Positions 41,665-51,767 of a DNA stretch of 61,821 nucleotides are shown here, one piece after another. Numbering within the stretch: the stretch's first letter is position 1; the number at the start of each line of letters is the position of its first letter. A program made the position numbers and the translations under genes. The DNA lies in NCBI GenBank assembly GCA_023091735.1, contig JALKBU010000202.1, positions 1-61,821 on the forward strand. The letters run 5' to 3'. This stretch comes from Trichomonas tenax. Taxonomy: Eukaryota; Parabasalia; Trichomonadida; Trichomonadidae. The notes below the pieces were generated by a model. It did no database searches. It worked only from the letters and a program-made list of their open reading frames with translations, and was not told the DNA's origin.

Positions 41665-43284
41665 TTAAAATCCCAAGAATTCGCACAATCTTGCCTCAAA
41701 GTCATCTAAAGTGTATTGATCTCCTTTGATTCTTTGAATTGTAAATCCAATAAGACCGAATCCACGGTGCACGCATCCCATTGTTAGAGAGAAATAAACC
41801 TGGCGATCTCCTTTGATCTTGCAATAAAGAGAGAAATCATATTCAGAGACAATATCAATGTTTTCTTCTTTGGACATGAATGCGAAGAGTTTTTCCCACA
41901 AAACGCGTGGATCATCTAATGTTGTGTGTTGGCAGTTCAAAATTGGAAGCTCAACATCTTTGAAGAGGGACAAGAATCTCATCATTTGATCTTTTCGAAT
42001 GTTTCTTGTTCCTGCTTGAGTCTTAGCTGCAGCGCTTCTTTGCTTTTTCTGCGATGTCTTGCATCGCAATTTGGAGATCTTCAGGAATGGATCAAGAGAT
42101 GGAAGACGATCTTTTGCCTGTGGCGTTGTCATTCCGAAAGGTAATGATCTAACTTTTTGTGGCAAAACGATTTGAGGGAGATGTTTCGTTGATGCGATTG
42201 ATGTGAGGGAATCAGAAGGTCTTATCAGACCAATGTTTGGAAGCTGAATATATCCGAGTTGATATTTTCTACGAATAAGACGATATGTAATTGTTTGATC
42301 AACATCCATATGGTCTTCTTCACCATCTTTAAGCATACCGAGATCTTTGAGGACGTGAAGTGCAGCGCGATTGATTCTCGTTGTGTGATCTTTCGCTGCG
42401 GGCTTTGGAAGCCTGTTTTTATTAATCCAATGATCGTTCATAATTTCAGCAGGTGTCGGACGCTGTGAAGGATCGGAATTAAGCAATCTCTTTATCAAAT
42501 CTTTGGCGAGCTCTGTTGGATTATCTGGGATTTTAAGATCTGCTTTAACAATAGATTGGAGTAGTTCCGGAATTGACAAACCTTTGAACGGAAAATCACC
42601 ACAAAGTGTGACATACAAAATAACGCCAAGGGACCATGAATCTACATATATTGGGTTGTGAGGAATACCTTTGATGATCTCTGGTGGTGAATAATGCGGT
42701 GTACCGCAGCAAGAATCGATCAATCCATCTTTTGGATCATAATATCTTGAAAAACCAAAATCGGTCAATCGAATCTTTCCTCGATCATCAAGAAGAAGAT
42801 TTTCAAGTTTTAAGTCTCTGTGAACACAATGAAGAGAATGCATGTATGTTACAACTTTAACGATTGGACGAAAAACTTCACGAGCATCAGAATCTGAAAG
42901 TGGCGCTTTCGCTTTAATAAAATCAAAAAGTTCGCCACCACCGGCGTACTCCAATACGACCCAGATTCTGTCTCCTGAGTCTATGACGTCGTACAGCTCT
43001 GTTACGTGTTTGCAATCAGCAACTAATTTTAACGTTGAAATTTCACGAAGAAGTAATACTTTTTTGTGCTGTTCTCTTAGTTGAGCCTTATTGAGTATCT
43101 TTATAGCGACTTTATCGCCTGTAACGATGTGTATGGCTAATCTAACACTTGCATTTCGATTTTGAGCGATAATACCAGAGAACCGATATATTTTTTCGAT
43201 TTCTTGGAGTGTCATCTTTCTCATGCCGACGTCATCAAACATCTTCCAATCATCTTCTTCAGATGTTTGATCGATTTCAGCCAT
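41665..43284 (-). CDS. CAMK/AMPK-like Ser/Thr protein kinase with a KA1-like C-terminus
   Basis: Predicted 539 aa. The kinase domain is at about residues 32-292. The ATP lysine is Lys62 in VAIKIL, the alpha-C glutamate is near Glu81, the catalytic loop is HRDLKLEN (Asp157), the metal site is DFGFSR (Asp175), and the activation segment is CCGTPHYSPPEI with a phosphorylatable Thr195. The sequence and the D-x-WSLGVILY block fit the CAMK group (AMPK/SNF1/MARK-like). The glycine loop is odd: IIAQNRNASVRLA lacks the second and third glycines. A linker with basic patches follows. A C-terminal domain (about 445-539; YFSLTMGCVHRGFGLIGFTI) resembles KA1/KA2-like tails. It is expected to be active. The upstream region has TTTACATGTCA at 43334-43344. 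Confidence 0.9.
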   Translation of the reverse strand: MAEIDQTSEEDDWKMFDDVGMRKMTLQEIEKIYRFSGIIAQNRNASVRLAIHIVTGDKVAIKILNKAQLREQHKKVLLLREISTLKLVADCKHVTELYDVIDSGDRIWVVLEYAGGGELFDFIKAKAPLSDSDAREVFRPIVKVVTYMHSLHCVHRDLKLENLLLDDRGKIRLTDFGFSRYYDPKDGLIDSCCGTPHYSPPEIIKGIPHNPIYVDSWSLGVILYVTLCGDFPFKGLSIPELLQSIVKADLKIPDNPTELAKDLIKRLLNSDPSQRPTPAEIMNDHWINKNRLPKPAAKDHTTRINRAALHVLKDLGMLKDGEEDHMDVDQTITYRLIRRKYQLGYIQLPNIGLIRPSDSLTSIASTKHLPQIVLPQKVRSLPFGMTTPQAKDRLPSLDPFLKISKLRCKTSQKKQRSAAAKTQAGTRNIRKDQMMRFLSLFKDVELPILNCQHTTLDDPRVLWEKLFAFMSKEENIDIVSEYDFSLYCKIKGDRQVYFSLTMGCVHRGFGLIGFTIQRIKGDQYTLDDFEARLCEFLGF

Positions 43285-43997
43285 TTTTTTAAATATACGT
43301 TATATTATATTTTTGATAATATGTTTACATTATTTTACATGTCAACAGATATCCTCAATTTAAAAATATAATATCTCAACGACAAAGACCTAATAAACGA
43401 TATAAATCTTCGTGCCTTTACTCATGCTCCATATGTTTCTATCTAATTTCATGATTTAAACCATAATCGATAAAAAATATTCGGGATTTTTGAATAAATT
43501 ATATATTTTTATTGTTGAATATAATTCCAAATACATTTTAATGACTATTCATCGATGTTATTTTGCGAAATAAATACTCCAAAGGCTAAAAAACAATATT
43601 AGAAAATTCTATGAAGAAAAATATCACTAAAATTATAGTATTCTTTTCAAAAATTCAACTAATCTTTGAAAAAAGCACAAAATAAGATCTGATAAATATC
43701 AAAACTTAACTATCTGGCACCTAAAAACGAAATATAGAATGGTTTAGCAACTCCTTTGTCACAATTTATTTTAATTCTACCTTATCATATTTTAAATCCT
43801 ATATCTAGTTATTGTATTCACTATTTTGTCGTCAATGCTTTATACATTTTGAGTGACAAACAATATTCTCGATTTTGATTTTTGAATTCAAATTTATAAT
43901 GAATAACTAAACATGTTTAGAATAACATTGCAGAGCTATCAAAGGGAATCATTTATGTGACGATGGAACTTGCTTTGATATAAAATTTGAATCAAAT
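43285..43997. promoter_or_regulatory. Kinase upstream region with one TTTACATGTCA
   Basis: TTTACATGTCA at 43334-43344, 50 bp from the kinase ATG; TTTACATTA lies just beside it. The rest of the interval to the PhzF stop codon is AT-rich and featureless. Confidence 0.45.
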
Positions 43998-44771
43998 TTA
44001 AATCTGAAGCTCAGAGATCGAGAATATTACAACCTTTCCACTGAGCTTCACGCGATCACCACAGAGTTCACAATATATAACTCCTCCTCTACGAGATGCT
44101 TGGTAAGCAATGATTTTGTTTTTGTTCTCTTTCTGCGTCCAATATGGAACAATATGACAGTGCCCTGATCCACAAACAGGGTCCTCACAGATGCTGCACT
44201 TAGGAGCGAAGCTTCTTGACACACAATCGAAGTCCTTTCCTTTTGATGTCGCGTGCTGAAGCAAACCATCAAGTTTCTTTAATTTTTCTTGATCAGGATT
44301 GAGTTTTCGAACTACATCTTCGTCTTCGAAAACACACAATAGATCTCTTCCCATGTATGATTCAATTGGCTTTGTACCATAAGCATCAGCCATTGAATCT
44401 GTGACTTCAACTTTTTTGAGTGAATAAGCTGGGAAATCCATTTCATAGAGGTCACCATTCCTCCTGACTATCAACTGTCCGCTCAATGTGTTGAATTTAA
44501 CTTCTTGTGCTTCTTTTTCATAATAATTCAAAATAACAAAAGCAGTTCCAAGTGTTGCATGGCCACATAGGTCAATTTCTCCTCCTGGAGTGAACCATCT
44601 CAGATGATAGCATTCGTTTTCTTTAACAGCAAAAGCTGTTTCAGATAAGTTGTTTTCTCTTGTGATATTCATCATTAAGTCATCTTGAATCCATTTATCC
44701 ATGATGCATACTGCCGCAGGATTCCCAGAAAACACTTTGTCTGTGAATGCATCAACGATATATTGCCTCAT
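43998..44771 (-). CDS. PhzF-family isomerase-like protein
   Basis: Predicted 257 aa, the usual size for short PhzF proteins. Typical blocks are MRQYIVDAFTDKVFSGNPAAV at the N-terminus, NNLSETAFAV with the catalytic glutamate (Glu44), LRWFTPGGEIDLCGHATLG, and the C-terminal-half DPVCGSGHCHIVPYW and SRRGGVIYCEL. PhzF isomerises a phenazine precursor in bacteria; most family members, including eukaryotic ones, have unknown substrates, so no phenazine pathway is implied. The family is common in bacteria and the trichomonad copy may be laterally acquired. An upstream TGACACGTAAA (about 44868-44878) is a variant of the recurrent motif. Confidence 0.92.
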   Translation of the reverse strand: MRQYIVDAFTDKVFSGNPAAVCIMDKWIQDDLMMNITRENNLSETAFAVKENECYHLRWFTPGGEIDLCGHATLGTAFVILNYYEKEAQEVKFNTLSGQLIVRRNGDLYEMDFPAYSLKKVEVTDSMADAYGTKPIESYMGRDLLCVFEDEDVVRKLNPDQEKLKKLDGLLQHATSKGKDFDCVSRSFAPKCSICEDPVCGSGHCHIVPYWTQKENKNKIIAYQASRRGGVIYCELCGDRVKLSGKVVIFSISELQI

Positions 44772-45292
44772 AAAATTAAAAATGTCAAATTGCCATTTTA
44801 ATTGTAAATTTGGTATTAGTCCTATATGATCTATAGAAATTCTTAACTATAGAGCAAAATGCTAATCTGACACGTAAATTATCTTTTGGCAAATGTTCCC
44901 ATATTATAAAAATCATTTTTTCTTCCCCATTCAACTCCTTATTTCCAGAATGATTTCATTATTTTGTAGTTCACATATATAGGGCATTATAATCACTTAT
45001 GGTTATGTGTTTATTTTAGCAATATAACCTTTTGCAAAGCATTAAAAATACTTATTAAAATAATTAGAATAAATCGCCAGAATTCAATGATATTGGAAGA
45101 TTGCGATAAATATCATATGCGAAAACACCATGTCTTATATAATTATTTTATTTTTGATGTGATCTATGTGAATGAAATATAATTATTTTGATTTAACAAA
45201 TAATATTTATACTATTAATATCATTGGATCACATAACAAAAGTTTCTACTTATTTCGTCATATTTGATATAATCCAATTTTATATTGTAAGA
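44772..45292. other. Intergenic, upstream of the PhzF gene
   Basis: AT-rich. It contains the TGACACGTAAA variant at about 44868-44878, roughly 100 bp from the PhzF ATG. Nothing else is recognised. Confidence 0.4.
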
Positions 45293-46291
45293 TTATTCTA
45301 TTAATTTGCATGTAATTCCTTCACAAGGTGTGGCCCTAGTGATCTTGGAATCATCAATTCCTATTGATTTGAGAGTTTCAAGAACAATTGCTTCATTTTG
45401 CTTTGTTGTAAAAACAAATGGATTTGGCCCTGCGTCAAAAGAGTACGCAGCAATATTAGCGTTCTTTGACTCGTTCAACTGATGAATTGCTGCAACAACT
45501 TTGAAAGATTCATCATTCATGTATTTGATTGGTGGATATGTTGCAAGACAGTCAGCATGCAACTCATTAGACTCTCTTATGATGATTTCCGCGAGATGAT
45601 CGAAATTTTTTTCGTTGATGAACTTTTTAGCATCTTCAATTCTCTTTGGAACAACTTCTTTAGCTCTCCATTGTATCCATGGCACTGTCTCGACTGTGAG
45701 CTGCATTCCCTTTGTTGACAAAACATCTTTCTTCTTGGAAGAGACAATAACAGAGAAGACAACGAATTCATCCCAATGTTCTTGTGTTGCCGTCTGTTTA
45801 GCGATGGATTCAGAAGGAGATCCAGGCAGCCATTCGACAAAGCCTCCGTAGATAGATCTGCAACCACTGCCTGAGACTTTACGTGCGAGAGAAGTCAAAT
45901 CGACGCCTTTTTCAGCCCAGGACTTTATTGGCTCATCTGTCTTACCAACTAACGCAGCGAGAGCTCCAACAAATGCTGCTGCACCTGCTGCAGACGATGC
46001 CAAACCAGCAGCTGTTGGAAAAGAATTTGTTGACGAAATATTAAAGTGCAATCTACCTTTATCATTGAAGAATTTGATCGCTGTCAACAACCTGGACGTA
46101 ATTTCGGCCTTTTCACCGTTCAAAAAGAAGTGGTCAGTTCCATCTTTTGAATATTCAGCTGTTGTAGTTGTTGTTCCGAAGTTTAAAGTAAGGGAAAGTG
46201 ATCCATGAATTGGAGTGATCTCTGGTTCATTCTCTTTTCCCCAGTATTTCACTAACGCAATATTTGGATGTGATGAACATTGCGCTTTCAT
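45293..46291 (-). CDS. MVD: Diphosphomevalonate decarboxylase
   Basis: Predicted 332 aa, normal for the family. It converts mevalonate 5-diphosphate plus ATP to isopentenyl diphosphate, the last step of the classical mevalonate pathway. The GHMP-kinase fold shows the MVD signature NIALVKYWGK at about residues 10-19, the phosphate loop SSTNSFPTAAGLASSAAG, and the catalytic-aspartate segment YSFDAGPNPF. The length fits a short bacterial-type or protist MVD rather than the ~400-aa animal enzyme. Cytosolic location is expected. Trichomonads lack sterol synthesis but need isoprenoids for dolichol and prenylation. AAAAAGTGTA lies about 105 bp upstream. Confidence 0.94.
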   Translation of the reverse strand: MKAQCSSHPNIALVKYWGKENEPEITPIHGSLSLTLNFGTTTTTAEYSKDGTDHFFLNGEKAEITSRLLTAIKFFNDKGRLHFNISSTNSFPTAAGLASSAAGAAAFVGALAALVGKTDEPIKSWAEKGVDLTSLARKVSGSGCRSIYGGFVEWLPGSPSESIAKQTATQEHWDEFVVFSVIVSSKKKDVLSTKGMQLTVETVPWIQWRAKEVVPKRIEDAKKFINEKNFDHLAEIIIRESNELHADCLATYPPIKYMNDESFKVVAAIHQLNESKNANIAAYSFDAGPNPFVFTTKQNEAIVLETLKSIGIDDSKITRATPCEGITCKLIE

Positions 46292-48372
46292 CTAAAAAAA
46301 TTAAAAAAAAAACATATTTCCTAAAACTAAATATATATAAACACAAAACATATTTATAATTTTATATTTAGACTTTTTGACACTTTACATTGCAAAAAGT
46401 GTAAAATGATCGTTGATTGATGTCGCATGCAAAAATGGATCAGAAAAATATTTCTTAAATTGAATGGAAGCATAATTACAAATCAAACATTTGTTCATGC
46501 CATTGATGGGGGTAACAACAACATTATCATGTCTTTTTATATATATGATATTTTCAATTGGCTCCTAGAATTAAAAGGAGAAATAGACAGTATGAATGCA
46601 GAAAAATGCTTTTAGTATGGAAATTTTGAAGCATATTTTTTTCATAATGAAAATGCAATTGTAAATGATTTTGAAATAAGCCATACTCTCCTATAACTCA
46701 AGTGAGTCATTCACACTTTGCCATCATTATGATATTACATCAATCTTCAAATTTACTAATCACTATGACATAGAGTCAATCATTTAAATTATGGATGTGC
46801 GCATTGGGCACTTTTTTGATGCACGCGGATTTTGCTGATTTCAAGGGAGTGATCCACTTTTTTAGAAAAGGTGACAAATTTACATGTCAGATTATATATT
46901 TTACACTCTACAAAAATACCTTATTATCAGTTTTTCTAGAAACCTGCACCCCCTCCCCCATTTACAGATCGCGTGCAAAGCTCCTCGAAAACCTCCAAAT
47001 ATTCATTCATTACCCTGCAATATTTAACCTCCCACCTGATTAAATTTTATAAGCCCTAATTATTAATATCCCCCATTTTTCTACTCATACCCCCTTTTTA
47101 TATACTAAAACTATCCCCTTTATATTGATTTATACCCCTTTTCAGTCAATAATCTCCCTCATTTTTTTCTCCTGACCCTTTATTTTCTTAAAAAGTGACA
47201 GAATGCGCTGCGACGATCATGCCCAAATTCTCTCAATGCGCTCTATGATAGCGGTATTGCAAATAGCTCATATAAAGGAATGGAAACAAAAAAAGGGCAT
47301 ATTTAACGAGAATCTTTTGAGATAATTTTGATTTTCTTATATTGTATATACGATTAAAGAATTGTAATATACACATCTAAACCATATGAATGGCAGTTAA
47401 TTTTTAGTTTGAAACGCATGATTAAAATTATCATAGGAAAAAATTTGAAATTATGAGGAATAAATGGACGGAATCAACTACAATTGAATAGTATAGTATG
47501 AAGGACTAACTACCAATTGAAGAAAACTACAAGTATCTTTTGATGACTTTGCGTGCTCTGTTTACCAGCTGATATTAGAGTACATTACTCACATGGATGC
47601 TGCCAGTAAAGTTTTGCTTTTATTTTAAACCGCATCAAGATTTTGAAAAATGTATATACTTTAGAAAACATTCATTTTTTTCGTTAAAAACAGTAAAATC
47701 AATTAACACTATGGCTTTCTAGACTGTTTATGTTTAAAACACGGGATATTATAGCTATAATATAAGGGACTGCTCCTCAGGGTCCATGTCACTTTTGTGC
47801 GCATGCTTTCCAAAAATCAAGGATTTTTAAGGCCAATGCGCACAACTATATTTAATTTTGATTTTTATTGAGAAATGATATCAATCATTAACATTTGAAT
47901 ATTATTATGATATTACATCAATCTTTCAATTTTGATCAACATTATGAGATGGATCTCCATTATTAATGGCCATTAAAACGAATTTCTTCGAGAGTGTTCA
48001 AATCCTGAAATCCAAAGGCGCCACCAATTAACCTTTCAGAATCTTGTTTTTTTTCCCCTGATTTTTATTATCACTGAGTGTTTATTTATAATATGAGAAA
48101 GATCACTTTTTTAGGATCTCATATTATCACTTGGTGATAAAATCGATGTCGTTAAATTATTTATTCTTTGAGATCCTCAACTTATTCATCACAATTAGTC
48201 TCTATTAACATTTGAAGTATCGAATCCATAGGATATGCTTTCATCAGGGCAAAGAACAAAAGTCGTTTTGATAATATATTTCAATTATTTTTTACATGTC
48301 ATAATGTCAAAAGAATAATGCCACTTTTCCCATTAGTTAACAAAAAGTGACGAGCGGTTAGAAGAAAAATAA
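46292..48372. other. 2-kb intergenic region between MVD and VPS29
   Basis: It holds TTTACATGTCA at 46879-46889, next to AAAAGGTGACA. A pyrimidine-rich tract runs about 46945-47180 with repeated runs of C within T/A. A two-part hairpin lies at 48068-48140 (TTATCAC with GTGATAA outside, ATAATATGAG with CTCATATTAT inside). Short open frames at 46427-46615 and 46795-47043 are not called. No RNA gene is supported. Confidence 0.45.
48291..48352 (+). promoter_or_regulatory. VPS29 upstream motifs
   Basis: TTTACATGTCA lies at 48291-48301 (about 72 bp before the ATG). CCACTTTTCC and AAAAAGTGACG follow, the last at 48342-48352 (about 20 bp before the ATG). This is the clearest case of both recurrent motifs in order ahead of one gene. 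Function is inferred. Confidence 0.5.
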
Positions 48373-48930
48373 ATGCTCGTCCTTATCATTGGCGACATGT
48401 TTATTCCATACAAAGCGCATGAAATATCCCAAGTGTTCCGTGAGAAGCTTGGACCGAACAAAATCCACAAAATTCTCTGCACTGGCAATGTCTGTGTCAA
48501 AGAAGGCCTCGATTACTTGAGGACAATTTGCAACGAAATTGTCGTTGTCCGCGGAGAGCTCGACGACGAAGGAATTTCTAACATTGATCAGACTGTTCTT
48601 ACAATTGGCGGATTTAGAGTCGGCCTTGTTAGCAGCATTGGAATATTACCACCACGCGACCCAGCCGCTTATGCTCTTAAGCAGCGCGAGCTCGATGTCG
48701 ATATTCTCATCCACGGTGGCACACACAAGGCATCCGCTTATGTTTATGATAACCATTTCTACTTAGACCCAGGAAGTGCAACAGGTGCTTTCACTCCATT
48801 AAATCCAAAGCCAACACCATCATTCATTCTTCTTAATGTTCAGGGCAAATCTGCTGTCGCATATATCTATACCCTCGATGACGAAAGCTCAATTTCTGTC
48901 ACCAAGGAGCGTTTCAATAAGGACGAATAA
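48373..48930 (+). CDS. VPS29: Retromer subunit VPS29
   Basis: Predicted 185 aa, as in other VPS29 proteins. It starts MLVLIIGDMFIP, the family N-terminus, followed by ILCTGNVCVKEGLDYL, VVVRGELDDE, LDVDILIHGGTHKA and FYLDPGSATGAF. VPS29 has a metallophosphoesterase fold and is a scaffold of retromer, which recycles cargo from endosomes. The phosphoesterase metal site is degraded: the human His10, Asp62, His86 and His115 positions read Phe10, Glu62, Ser and Gly. Asp8, Asn39 and the final His of GTHK remain. Loss of metal binding agrees with a purely structural role. Assignment is firm. Confidence 0.96.
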   Translation: MLVLIIGDMFIPYKAHEISQVFREKLGPNKIHKILCTGNVCVKEGLDYLRTICNEIVVVRGELDDEGISNIDQTVLTIGGFRVGLVSSIGILPPRDPAAYALKQRELDVDILIHGGTHKASAYVYDNHFYLDPGSATGAFTPLNPKPTPSFILLNVQGKSAVAYIYTLDDESSISVTKERFNKDE

Positions 48931-49015
48931 GATAGTTCAATATACTGGATCTTAAATCAGTCACTTTTCTATAATTTGACAATTTTTGATTAAATAAATC
49001 CTTATTAAATATACT

Positions 49016-49141
49016 ATGGATACCACAACTGCTAACATAGACATTCTTATTCAGGCTCTATTGCTGTTTTCGAATGTCATTAAAAAATATACTCAAGAGA
49101 AATGTGACTCGAAACAAGCGCAAATAGTCAAAATAAGGTGA
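49016..49141 (+). CDS. Possible 41-aa small ORF
   Basis: ATG at 49016 to TGA at 49139-49141 encodes 41 residues: MDTTTANIDILIQALLLFSN at the start and a charged C-terminus (EKCDSKQAQIVKIR). It has one amphipathic or short hydrophobic helix. It lies between VPS29 and the next gene. Composition is coding-like, but the length is too short for confidence and chance is a fair alternative. Confidence 0.25.
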   Translation: MDTTTANIDILIQALLLFSNVIKKYTQEKCDSKQAQIVKIR

Positions 49142-49196
49142 AATAAAGAAAAAGAACATTTAAATATGAATGAAATCAATAATAAAAATATCAAAA

Positions 49197-49655
49197 TTAT
49201 TTTTGGTTCAATCTGTCTAATATAGAATCGAGCTTCATTTTTAGATTTGCGTAGTCATCGGTGATTCTTTCATAGATTCTCTTCTTTATGCAGTTATTCC
49301 AACATTCGCCGTCGTTAAACTCTTTTTGAGCATTGATTGTTTGAGTTTCTGTTTCTTCCTTTATTCCTTCCTTTGGTTGTGTTATTGGCTGCTCTTTTTG
49401 TTGTATTGGAGTATTAATTTTATTCCCTCTGAAGAAAAGTTTTTTCACTTTGCAAAGAATCCACTTAAATGCGCGATTGATGTGTTTAAAGTAGAATCTG
49501 AATCCGTTGAATAATCTATGGAAAAAGAAACGAATTGGATAAAACAAATTCCATGTCTTGTGCGAAACGCATTCGAACACTTGCGGCCAATATTCGTCTT
49601 TGTCAGAGCAACTGTTTTCTAACGCAGAACTTAAAAAGAAAAAAAGTATCAGCAT
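49197..49655 (-). CDS. Small secreted or membrane-associated protein, unknown
   Basis: Predicted 152 aa. The first 13 residues (MLILFFFLSSALE) look like a short signal peptide. A segment rich in aromatic and basic residues follows (FYPIRFFFHRLFNGFRFYF), which could be membrane-active or amphipathic. The second half is hydrophilic (QKEQPITQPKEGIKEETE) and ends in a short helix with two cysteines (GECWNNCIKKRIYERI). No domain is recognised. The palindromic motif AAAAGTGACACTTTT sits 16-30 bp upstream, which supports a transcribed gene. Confidence 0.55.
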   Translation of the reverse strand: MLILFFFLSSALENSCSDKDEYWPQVFECVSHKTWNLFYPIRFFFHRLFNGFRFYFKHINRAFKWILCKVKKLFFRGNKINTPIQQKEQPITQPKEGIKEETETQTINAQKEFNDGECWNNCIKKRIYERITDDYANLKMKLDSILDRLNQK

Positions 49656-49670
49656 TAAAATTATTTGCAG

Positions 49671-49685
49671 AAAAGTGACACTTTT
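49671..49685. promoter_or_regulatory. Palindromic AAAAGTGACACTTTT
   Basis: A 15-bp palindrome around a central A. It is the symmetric form of the AAAAGTG(T/A)CA motif seen near other start codons and in the foldback element arms. It lies 16 bp upstream of the ATG at 49653-49655. Confidence 0.45.
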
Positions 49686-49711
49686 ACAAGTTTTACAACA
49701 ATATGCAATAA

Positions 49712-49971
49712 CTATTTTTCAAGTTGGTTTTCCAAAAACACATAAAATAACCTGTTATCTAAGTTGTGGAAGCTCCAGTATATTGATTTCCTTGACCTCC
49801 AACAAATATATATAGTTTTTGATTCGCATCTAACTTTATTTTGCCTTTTTGTATAGGCTCCTCGTGAATGGTAAATTGGCTGATTGTCAGGCGTTCGATT
49901 CTTATAATAGGCCAAACTTCAAGGAGATATAAGTCCCCATTATCGATTGCGATTGAAATGAAGTCTTGCAA
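49712..49971 (-). pseudogene. Fragment of a glycine-rich surface domain
   Basis: A minus-strand stretch reads FTIHEEPIQKGKIKLDANQ, then LYIFVGGQGNQYTGA, before a stop and a frame change (the neighbouring frame covers 49712-49915). L-Y-x-x-VGGQG is characteristic of the glycine-rich domain also seen at 13.4-14.1 kb and 54.1-54.8 kb. It is only part of one domain, so it is a relic. Confidence 0.5.
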
Positions 49972-50221
49972 AATCGTTCAATATCTAAAATCGAAAAGCG
50001 CTTTTTAAGGCACGCGCCGTCCCAGCCAACTTCATAACTGATCCACTAATACAAAGAGTGGTATTCCAATATTAACATTGATATAATCAAATTTCAAAGT
50101 TGAAACACCTTCTTGGATATTTTCTGTCTAGAATCATGAAAAATTGATGTCATGCGTGCTTCGCATTGCCAGGTTATCACAAAACTCAAATAAATTAATG
50201 AATATCCGTTTATTAGTGTGT

Positions 50222-51121
50222 TTATTTCTTCTTGTTCTTCTTGATAATGACAAATGTTCCGAAAATGAGAATAAGAAGAATGATACCAATCATATAGTAA
50301 TAGAAACATTTGCTCTTCTGGTGAGTCTCAGCTTTCTCAAGAGTCTTATTACCAGCTCTGATCTCTTCATGTGCTTCAATGACAATTGAGTCGATACGAT
50401 CGAGCATTGTACCTTGTTGAATGATTAATGTGCCCAAATCAGCGAAAAGCTCATTCAATTGATTCATCATTGAAACCATCTGAGTTAGTTCCTGGTTACG
50501 CTGCCTGAGCATTAAATCATTGGCAACAATCTGAGATGTTTGTTCGCCTGTCAATCCAGGGTCGAAATCATCAAGATTTCTTCCATCATCATCGCTGTCG
50601 AGATCTGTAGTAGCAGCGTGAGCCTTTTCGTTTATCTTTCTAAGATTTGTGATGTAAGCCGCTTGCATGTCTCTAAATCTTGATGTAAGATCACGGAGTT
50701 TAGCAACAAAGCCAATTCTCATGTTGTCTTCTATCTGTCCGCGAGTTGTAGAGGAACTGTATTTATCTTCACGAATTTGATCGCGAAGCTGTGTGATTTG
50801 TGTAGAAATCGATCTTGTCTTCGCTTCGATTGCAGCATCCTGAGTCTTATTGTCAGAAAAGTTCGCTTTGACACGTTTTTTGTGCATTTCTGCCAGAGTG
50901 TTCATTTCGCTCTCGATATTCTGGAACTGGGCCTCAATATTGCTGGCGGCCGTAACGACTGAAGAATCACCGCGAGCTTTAATATCGTTCATTGGAGGCG
51001 CGCTGATTAAGCCAACAGAAACATCGGCAGCCGGACCAGATGACTGGCTCATGGATGTCCTGAAATTGCGGAACTGAGTTGTTTTATCTCTGATAAATCC
51101 AATTTGAACTTCTTTCGACAT
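50222..51121 (-). CDS. STX16: Qa-SNARE, syntaxin 16/Tlg2-like
   Basis: Predicted 299 aa. An N-terminal helical region (about 50-175; Habc-like) is followed by the syntaxin-16-type linker FDPGLTGEQTSQIVANDLML, a SNARE motif at about 196-258 (LNELFADLGTLIIQQGTMLD, with the zero-layer Gln in IIQQG), and one C-terminal membrane anchor (about 272-292), ending KKNKKK. The linker and SNARE residues match syntaxin 16/Tlg2 better than plasma-membrane syntaxins. Such SNAREs fuse endosome-derived vesicles with the trans-Golgi. This complements retromer VPS29 nearby, though proximity in a eukaryote proves nothing. Upstream DNA has several TGTCATGTAAA copies. Confidence 0.88.
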   Translation of the reverse strand: MSKEVQIGFIRDKTTQFRNFRTSMSQSSGPAADVSVGLISAPPMNDIKARGDSSVVTAASNIEAQFQNIESEMNTLAEMHKKRVKANFSDNKTQDAAIEAKTRSISTQITQLRDQIREDKYSSSTTRGQIEDNMRIGFVAKLRDLTSRFRDMQAAYITNLRKINEKAHAATTDLDSDDDGRNLDDFDPGLTGEQTSQIVANDLMLRQRNQELTQMVSMMNQLNELFADLGTLIIQQGTMLDRIDSIVIEAHEEIRAGNKTLEKAETHQKSKCFYYYMIGIILLILIFGTFVIIKKNKKK

Positions 51122-51767
51122 TTATAAAAATAAAACAACTTTTGACAAGTAAATATTTCAAATATTCCCATTTGCTACGTAAAAAAATTTACATGGAAAA
51201 CCTGTCATGTAAAATAACCGACCGATTTACTATATCATTTTATCTGACAAGTAAATTTTTCAAACCATATTACAAATAATTTTTGTCATGTAAAATAACA
51301 GATTGTTTTAATTTTTTAAAAATCTCCTCTTTTTCAAGTTGCGAACAAAGTGTCATGCGTAAATCGATGACTTTTGAGAAAGTGAGCTTTGAAAGTGACA
51401 ATTTTCTACGATAACATACTCCTTTTTACTTAAATTATATCACCATATGGCATACACAGTTTATATTTAATCATATTTTTGATTTAATTTTATTCGTTAT
51501 TGATCACAAATTGAAATACAAAGCCACATTAATAGTCATCACACTTCTAAATAGCTTCAAACGAGGATTGTAATATATGCTAAAGATGGGAACCCATAAC
51601 TTCATCTTATTAATTTTTTATGAAAATCACAATCATGTGAAAACAAAGCGATGTTAATCATCTATAACGTTCTGACGCAATTTTCAATCCGAAATTGATG
51701 TTGTCGCTGTTTGAAAAAAGAGATATAAAAATACGTTGATTTTAAATACAGCATAGAATGTAATATT
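51122..51767. promoter_or_regulatory. Syntaxin upstream region with a motif cluster
   Basis: TGTCATGTAAA at 51203-51213 and 51284-51294, TGACAAGTAAA at 51245-51255, TTTTGACAAGTAAA at about 51137-51150, and further GTGACA copies at about 51385. This is the densest cluster of the recurrent motif in the window. It lies upstream of the syntaxin and downstream of the HPt gene. Confidence 0.5.
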
